Shown here: positions 5,261-9,716 of the stretch, one piece after another
How the letters are laid out: every line of letters starts with the position of its first letter
Numbering within the stretch: position 1 is the first letter of the stretch
NCBI GenBank assembly: GCA_002477505.1
Contig: DLQB01000042.1
Coordinates: forward strand, 1-9,716
DNA from: Flavobacteriales bacterium UBA7443
GTDB lineage: Bacteria > Bacteroidota > Bacteroidia > Flavobacteriales_D > Sanyastnellaceae
Direction of reading: 5' to 3'
Length of the DNA stretch: 9,716 bases
The notes under the pieces: generated by a model
The model's input: only the letters and a program-made list of their open reading frames with translations
Told to the model about the DNA's origin: nothing
Databases searched by the model: none
Translations under genes and position numbers: made by a program

Positions 5261-7738
5261 TTATTGAAATAGGTCGTCGTCGTCACCAATTCCAAATGTA
5301 GCTTCATTCAATTCGAACCATTGCTTGCAGTCCAAGGAATCCAATCCTATTCCTTCCGGCAACGCAAAATCCTCCTGACTCAATTCAATGGAAGGGTCAT
5401 CGTAGACCGAATTCATGTAAAACCCATAAATCGGCAACGCCGTATTCGCTCCTTGGCCATTCGCAATGGTGCTGAATCGCACCGAAGGATCCTGCGCTCC
5501 CACCCAAACGCCGGTAACCAAATCTGGCGTCATCCCCATGAACCAGCCATCTGAATGGCCTTGAGTCGTTCCTGTCTTGCCCGCCATCGGCACCTTGATG
5601 TTGTCGTATTTGCGGCGTTCAACGTCCATGCGCAACCGAATTCCTGTGCCTTTCTTATCCCCTGTTTTCGGATTATACGCGCCGTCGACCACTCCTTTCA
5701 TCATATCGACAATGGTGCCTGCGGTGCGGCGGTCCAAACCTTGACGCATAACCGGTTCCGGCGACCAGATGACGTTGCCGTATTTGTCTTCGATGCGCAA
5801 AACCGTGGAAGGCTTGACATAAACACCGCCATTGACAAGTGCGGCATTCGCCACGGTGATTTCCTTGAGGGTCAGTTGCGAGGAACCCAGCGCAATCGAA
5901 GGAACGGCGGGAATTTCAGTTTCAATGCCCAACGAGTGGGCCAGCTGGATGATGCGTTCCGGACCAAATTCCTTCATCAATTTGGCCGAAATCGTGTTCA
6001 TCGAATTTGCCAGTGCGTATTCCAAGGTGACGACCTCTCCGTATTCAAAATCAGAGTTGTCAGGACACCAATCGGGTTGATCCCCTGGCATCTCGACACA
6101 GATGCGCTGATTGGGCAATTCCGTGCATCGCTTCATCCCATGGCGAAGTGCTGTCGCATAGACAAATGGCTTGAAAATCGAACCGACCTGACGCTTCGAC
6201 TGGGAAACGTTGTCGTATTTAAAATAGCGGTAATCCACGCCCCCAACCCACGCTTTGACGTGGCCTGTTTTGGGTTCCAATGACATCAATCCGGCGTGCA
6301 ACAGACTCTTGTAATAGAGGATGGAATCTCGAGGAGACATTAACGTATCCCGATCGCCTGCGTGATTGAATATCCGCATCTTGGTCGGCTGCTTGAAGGC
6401 TGCATCAATCTCCTTCTTGTTCGGACGGTGCCACCGATGGCTGCATCCCCCCTTGGCCTCATCGCAGTGCCATTCATTGCCCGCTTCCGTTTCGGTTTTC
6501 TCAATGTAGAAACCCGGACGTTCGCATTCCGGACAAAATTGGCCTGCGTACACTCGGTAGCGTTCGCTTTGCTTGACCGCTTGATTGATGATTCCATCGC
6601 GAACGTCGCGCTCGATTTCTTCGAAAAACGGCCAAATTGACTTGGGCCTTGACCGCAGGTCCCGGTCCAACGAACCTTGCAATTCGCCCCCCAAATGACG
6701 ATGCACGGCCTCTTCTGCTGCTTTTTGCATTCGGCTATCAATGGTCGTGAACACCTGTATGCCGTCTCGGTACAAATCATACTGTGCGCCGTCAGCCTTG
6801 GAAATGGCCCATTCCCCTGTGGACGTCTTGGCGTTGAAAAGCGCCTTCAATTCGCTGCGGAGGTTTTCCCTGAAATACGGCGCCAATCCTTCGTCGTGAC
6901 TGACCTTTTGGAAGCGCAGGCCCAATGGCAATTCCGCCAATGAATCCTTCGCTGCGACGGATATCTCGCCGTAACGTGCCAGCTGGCCAAAAACCACATT
7001 GCGCCTTTTCTGCACCAGCTCTTCGCGGCGCAAAGGATTGAACAACGAACTGTTCTTGAGCATGCCCACTAACATTGCAGATTCGTGAAGCGCCAGATCC
7101 TTTACCTCCTTATCGAAATAAATATTGGCCGCTGATTTGATTCCGACCGCCTGGTTTAAGAAATCATACCGGTTCAAGTAAAGGGCGACAATCTCTTCTT
7201 TGGTGTAATGCCTTTCCAAGCGGGCAGCAATGATCCATTCTTTGGGTTTTTGAAGCAGCGCCCGCTCCAGCCAGGACGTTCGGTCATATTGCTCGGTGAA
7301 CAACTGTTTGGCCAATTGCTGGGTCAATGTGCTACCCCCTCCGCGCGCTCCCATGTAGGCAATTGCGCGAGCCAAACCGATAAAGTCGATGCCGCTGTGG
7401 CTGAAGAATCGAGCATCTTCTGTGCTGATCAACGCATTCACGAGGTTGGCGGGGAGCTCATTGAAACGGGCGTCAGAACGGTTTTCTGAGTAATAACGTC
7501 CAATGAGCTTGCCATCGGCTGAAAACACCTGAGTTGCCAGTTCCGTTTTTGGGTTGGCCAGGGTTTCCGTGTCCGGCAAATCGCCATAAGAAGCCACCAG
7601 AACCAGGCCGGAAAGCCCAAGCATGGGAGCCAAACCCAGCAACCAAATCCATGCTTTTTGACGAGCATAATTAGGCTTTGCCATCGCTTTTGCCTTTGGC
7701 TTTCGTTTTTTCGGTTGCGGTTTGGGGTTCTTCGCCAT
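5261..7738 (-). CDS. pbp1A: Class A penicillin-binding protein 1A (transglycosylase/transpeptidase) with cysteine-rich insertion
   Basis: This bifunctional peptidoglycan synthase (825 residues) polymerises glycan strands from lipid II and cross-links the stem peptides outside the inner membrane. A lysine-rich cytoplasmic tail (1-28) precedes one membrane segment (about 29-51). The GT51 transglycosylase domain has STEDARFFSHSGID (105-118), with Glu107 the expected catalytic residue, and GGGSTLTQQLAKQL (133-146). The transpeptidase domain has SIFK (Ser520 nucleophile, Lys523), SMN (579-581) and KTGTT (721-725). All catalytic motifs are intact. Between the domains, residues 402-437 hold CPEC, HC, a further Cys and SHRWH, resembling a zinc ribbon; I do not recall this in typical relatives. 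The chain ends in an acidic GDDDDLFQ. The ATG at 7738 gives the expected basic leader. scoAB lie directly downstream on the same strand, and rseP is divergent upstream. No strong promoter was found. Confidence 0.95.
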   Translation of the reverse strand: MAKNPKPQPKKRKPKAKAMAKPNYARQKAWIWLLGLAPMLGLSGLVLVASYGDLPDTETLANPKTELATQVFSADGKLIGRYYSENRSDARFNELPANLVNALISTEDARFFSHSGIDFIGLARAIAYMGARGGGSTLTQQLAKQLFTEQYDRTSWLERALLQKPKEWIIAARLERHYTKEEIVALYLNRYDFLNQAVGIKSAANIYFDKEVKDLALHESAMLVGMLKNSSLFNPLRREELVQKRRNVVFGQLARYGEISVAAKDSLAELPLGLRFQKVSHDEGLAPYFRENLRSELKALFNAKTSTGEWAISKADGAQYDLYRDGIQVFTTIDSRMQKAAEEAVHRHLGGELQGSLDRDLRSRPKSIWPFFEEIERDVRDGIINQAVKQSERYRVYAGQFCPECERPGFYIEKTETEAGNEWHCDEAKGGCSHRWHRPNKKEIDAAFKQPTKMRIFNHAGDRDTLMSPRDSILYYKSLLHAGLMSLEPKTGHVKAWVGGVDYRYFKYDNVSQSKRQVGSIFKPFVYATALRHGMKRCTELPNQRICVEMPGDQPDWCPDNSDFEYGEVVTLEYALANSMNTISAKLMKEFGPERIIQLAHSLGIETEIPAVPSIALGSSQLTLKEITVANAALVNGGVYVKPSTVLRIEDKYGNVIWSPEPVMRQGLDRRTAGTIVDMMKGVVDGAYNPKTGDKKGTGIRLRMDVERRKYDNIKVPMAGKTGTTQGHSDGWFMGMTPDLVTGVWVGAQDPSVRFSTIANGQGANTALPIYGFYMNSVYDDPSIELSQEDFALPEGIGLDSLDCKQWFELNEATFGIGDDDDLFQ

Positions 7739-7767
7739 TTCAAATGCAAGAATAATACACGAAACAC

Positions 7768-7779
7768 GACCGAACGGTC
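7768..7779. promoter_or_regulatory. GACCG-AA-CGGTC dyad in the pbp1A-rseP spacer
   Basis: Two 5-bp arms (GACCG and CGGTC) flank a two-base centre, 29 bases upstream of the pbp1A start and 87 bases upstream of rseP. ACCGnnCGGT dyads of this shape are used as operators by some TetR-family repressors, so a regulatory site for pbp1A is conceivable. No regulator gene is nearby and only one copy is present. Confidence 0.25.
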
Positions 7780-7825
7780 TTCCGGGTTGAGATTCCGATT
7801 TATTCGCAAATGATTCCGCAGGATG

Positions 7826-7841
7826 GGTTGCAATTGCAACC
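7826..7841. promoter_or_regulatory. Perfect 16-bp palindrome abutting the rseP -7 element
   Basis: GGTTGCAATTGCAACC is its own reverse complement over all 16 bases. It ends immediately before TAAATTTG, so it fills the region between the -33 and -7 positions of the predicted rseP promoter, where a repressor would block sigma factor access. Its core TTGCAATTGCA recurs upstream of gltX, and its right half GCAACC also sits directly before the gltX -7 element. An operator is the most natural reading; the binding protein is unknown. Confidence 0.5.
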
Positions 7842-7849
7842 TAAATTTG
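7842..7849 (+). promoter_or_regulatory. Predicted rseP -7 promoter element (TAAATTTG)
   Basis: TAAATTTG is an exact match to the Bacteroidota TAnnTTTG consensus and ends 17 bases before the rseP ATG. A transcript starting about 7 bases further on would have a leader of roughly 11 bases. The -33 position holds no clear TTTG; the palindrome lies there instead. Confidence 0.45.
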
Positions 7850-7866
7850 CACTCCAATTCTGATTC

Positions 7867-9204
7867 ATGGTTGCACTCATCAAAGCCGCACAACTTCTTC
7901 TGAGCCTGTCCATTCTCGTCGTCTTGCATGAGCTTGGACACTATTGGGCTGCTCGTGCTTTCAAGACGCGCGTCGAGAAATTTTATTTGTTCATGAATCC
8001 CGGGTTCTCGTTGTTCAAGAAGCAAATTGGAGAAACAGAATGGGGCATCGGCTGGCTGCCTTTGGGAGGCTATGTCAAAATCTCGGGCATGATCGATGAA
8101 TCCATGGACAAAGAGCAAATGAAACTGGAGCCACAGCCGTGGGAGTTTCGCTCCAAGCCCGCTTGGCAACGACTCATCATTATGCTCGGAGGCATCATCG
8201 TCAACTTGATTCTAGGTTTTGCGATTTACAGCATGGTTCTCAATGTTTGGGGCGACAGCGTACTGCCCGCTGACCGCATTCCATATGGCCTGGAAGTGGA
8301 CGATCGCCTGAAACCCCTCGGTTTTGAAGATGGCGACCAAGTGCTGGCCATCAATGGTGAAGTGCCTGAATCCTTCAAAGAGATTCGGCGCACGTTGTTC
8401 TTTGATCAAGTAAACAACGTGCAAGTGCAACGCGGTGGGGAAATTGTGGATTTGCAATTTGATCAGGATTTGGGACAGCTTTTCGTCGACAGTGCTATCC
8501 GACAGCCTTTTGGATTGCGGGTGCCGTGCTTGGTGGATCGTGTTGCGCCTGGAAGTGGCGCGGCTGCAGGCGGCTTATTGGCCGGAGACCGGTTCATTTC
8601 GATCGATGGAAATTCTGCCCGATTTTATGGTGAGGTGACGAGCTATCTTCAGTCGAATCCAGCGAAAGCGGTCACCATTGAAGTCCTGCGAATGGACGGC
8701 CAAACAGCCCAATTGGTCTGCAACACGGACAGCAGCGGTGCGTTAGGTTTTTTCCAAGCGGCCCCTCAAGGGATGAGTGAATTCCAAATGGTCGATCGGA
8801 CCTATACCCTGGGTGAATCGCTCACGAACGGCTTCACATTGGCCTGGACAACGTTGGAAGAATACGTCTTGTCCATGCGGTTCCTTTTTAGCAAGTCCGG
8901 AGCTTCCCAAGTGGGCAGCTTGGTGACTTTCGGCAGCATCTTTGATGCAGGCTGGGACTGGGAAATCTTCTGGCGCAACACCGCTTTTTTCTCGTTGATT
9001 TTGGCCTTTATGAACCTCTTGCCCATCCCAGCGCTTGATGGGGGACACGTCATGTTCTTATTGTATGAAATGATCATGGGGCGACCCGCCTCTGATAAAT
9101 TCCTCGAATATGCCCAAACCATTGGTATTGTGCTCTTGCTTGGATTGATGGCACTGGCGCTGGGCAATGACATCTGGCGAGTCATCACCGGTCAGTTTGG
9201 CTGA
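7867..9204 (+). CDS. rseP: Site-2 protease family RIP zinc metalloprotease
   Basis: This intramembrane zinc protease (445 residues) cleaves membrane-embedded substrates; in other bacteria these are anti-sigma factors and leftover signal peptides. The first membrane helix (about 5-29) carries HELGH (21-25), with His21 and His25 as zinc ligands and Glu22 as the catalytic base. A second helix is at about 103-126. Two PDZ-like regions follow. The first, near 140-200 (GDQVLAINGEVP), is more degenerate; the second, near 215-285 (VAPGSGAAAGGLLAGDRFISIDG), is clear. MNLLPIPALDGGH (382-394) provides the third zinc ligand, Asp391, and a last helix spans about 418-436. Length and domain order are normal for the family. 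The ATG at 7867 gives the usual short N-terminus before the catalytic helix. The antiporter gene starts 27 bases downstream, so co-transcription is likely. The local substrate cannot be told. Confidence 0.96.
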   Translation: MVALIKAAQLLLSLSILVVLHELGHYWAARAFKTRVEKFYLFMNPGFSLFKKQIGETEWGIGWLPLGGYVKISGMIDESMDKEQMKLEPQPWEFRSKPAWQRLIIMLGGIIVNLILGFAIYSMVLNVWGDSVLPADRIPYGLEVDDRLKPLGFEDGDQVLAINGEVPESFKEIRRTLFFDQVNNVQVQRGGEIVDLQFDQDLGQLFVDSAIRQPFGLRVPCLVDRVAPGSGAAAGGLLAGDRFISIDGNSARFYGEVTSYLQSNPAKAVTIEVLRMDGQTAQLVCNTDSSGALGFFQAAPQGMSEFQMVDRTYTLGESLTNGFTLAWTTLEEYVLSMRFLFSKSGASQVGSLVTFGSIFDAGWDWEIFWRNTAFFSLILAFMNLLPIPALDGGHVMFLLYEMIMGRPASDKFLEYAQTIGIVLLLGLMALALGNDIWRVITGQFG

Positions 9205-9231
9205 AGCGATGTAACTTGAGCCTTCACAACC

Positions 9232-9716
9232 ATGAACGTTTCTGACATCAACGCTTACGGGCTGGTGATTGGTGGGTCACTCGTCATCATCCTGAGCTAC
9301 TTCGCAAACCTGCTGGCGAAACGCACCAATATTCCCAGTGTTTTGGTGCTCATCGGCATGGGCATTTTGATTCGCCAAGGCTTGAATGCCATCGGATTGA
9401 CCTCCATTCCGTTCGAATCTTTGGTCCTCGAATTGCTAGGAACCATTGGATTGATTTTCATCGTTTTGGAGGCCGCTTTGGAATTGAACCTGTCCCGCGA
9501 AAAAATGCCGCTCATTCTCAAAAGTGCGACCGTCGCTTTGATCGCATTGTTGGGCAGCTCCGCAGCCATCGCGGGCTTCTTGCATTATGCCATGAACATC
9601 CCGATGTACGAAGGGTGGGTTTACGGTATCCCTCTTTCCATCATGAGCTCAGCGATTATCATTCCCAGTGTCTCGGGACTTGATGATGCGGACCGCGAAT
9701 TCATGGTCTATGAAAG
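9232..9716 (+). CDS. Cation:proton antiporter, CPA type (N-terminal part, runs off right edge)
   Basis: The first 161 residues are present and the frame stays open to the edge. The chain is strongly hydrophobic, with likely membrane segments at about 10-28, 36-52, 62-82, 95-118 and 127-150. EAALELNLS (about 79-87) and SIMSSAIIIPSVSGL (about 137-151) resemble the E-x-x-L-x-L and SxxSAxxxPS blocks of monovalent cation:proton antiporters of the NhaP/KefB-like superfamily, which exchange Na+ or K+ for H+ across the inner membrane. The ion-binding aspartates and any C-terminal TrkA-like domain would lie beyond the window, so the ion and subfamily remain open. The gene starts 27 bases after rseP on the same strand with no clear promoter of its own, which suggests an operon. 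A start at 9232 gives a short cytoplasmic N-terminus and is the first ATG after rseP. Confidence 0.85.
   Translation, partial: MNVSDINAYGLVIGGSLVIILSYFANLLAKRTNIPSVLVLIGMGILIRQGLNAIGLTSIPFESLVLELLGTIGLIFIVLEAALELNLSREKMPLILKSATVALIALLGSSAAIAGFLHYAMNIPMYEGWVYGIPLSIMSSAIIIPSVSGLDDADREFMVYE

Noticed and set aside
5264..5287. SSB-like acidic tip (GDDDDLFQ) at the C-terminus of PBP1A
   Set aside because: It resembles the DDDIPF tip missing from the local SSB, but it is at the periplasmic end of a cell-wall enzyme and could not meet SSB partners. Acidic ends of this kind are plausible in PBP1A proteins.
5555..6283. 242-codon open frame on the plus strand
   Set aside because: It is fully antisense to the pbp1A transpeptidase region, whose SIFK, SMN and KTGTT motifs are intact. 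The antisense product has no recognisable motif.
7747..7754. TATTCTTG on the minus strand as a pbp1A -7 element
   Set aside because: It has one mismatch to TAnnTTTG, no -33 partner, and only 8 bases to the start codon, which leaves almost no leader.
7438..8169. 243-codon open frame on the minus strand
   Set aside because: It overlaps the N-terminal coding parts of both pbp1A and rseP and crosses their promoter spacer. Both genes have convincing domains, so this is a shadow frame.
1..9716. Mobile elements, CRISPR arrays, tRNA/rRNA genes, defence or toxin-antitoxin loci
   Set aside because: Both strands were read for transposase-like frames, direct repeat arrays, terminal inverted repeats and cloverleaf-like segments. 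None was found, and nearly all sequence is accounted for by housekeeping genes.

Overview
The window looks like ordinary chromosomal DNA from a member of the Bacteroidota, most likely a flavobacterium-like lineage of moderate GC (roughly half G+C by eye). Four things support this. The SdhA N-terminus and its HSIAAQGG motif are of the Bacteroidota type. The cytochrome b subunit is a single five-helix protein of the Wolinella/Bacteroidota class. GltX carries, just after KLSKR, the extra segment familiar from this phylum. Several genes are preceded by the TAnnTTTG -7 element typical of the Bacteroidota primary sigma factor. Genus and species cannot be read from this sequence.

Layout from left to right: sdhA (5' part only, minus) and sdhC (minus) form the start of an sdhCAB-type operon. 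A hairpin separates them from a small ssb gene (minus). A divergent spacer of 156 bases follows, then gltX (plus). gltX converges on scoB, and their stop codons are only 7 bases apart. scoB, scoA and a large class A penicillin-binding protein gene lie head to tail on the minus strand in the order pbp1A-scoA-scoB. A second divergent spacer of 128 bases then leads to rseP (plus) and the first 161 codons of a cation:proton antiporter (plus), which runs off the right edge. About 95% of the window is coding and no spacer reaches 300 bases.

The genes cover core functions: respiration and the TCA cycle (succinate dehydrogenase), CoA transfer between succinyl-CoA and acetoacetate (ScoAB), tRNA charging, single-stranded DNA binding, peptidoglycan synthesis, envelope-stress or regulated intramembrane proteolysis, and ion homeostasis. 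Succinate dehydrogenase and ScoAB share succinate as a metabolite but are not in one operon.

I found no mobile element, CRISPR array, tRNA, rRNA, toxin-antitoxin pair or defence island, and no gene of wholly unknown function. The points most worth a second look are small. A perfect 16-bp palindrome abuts the rseP -7 element, and its core and its half-site both recur at the gltX promoter. PBP1A has a cysteine-rich, zinc-ribbon-like segment between its two catalytic domains. The SSB is short and lacks the acidic partner-binding tail. The predicted mRNA leaders of sdhC, gltX and rseP are very short. I do not see an undescribed multi-gene system here.
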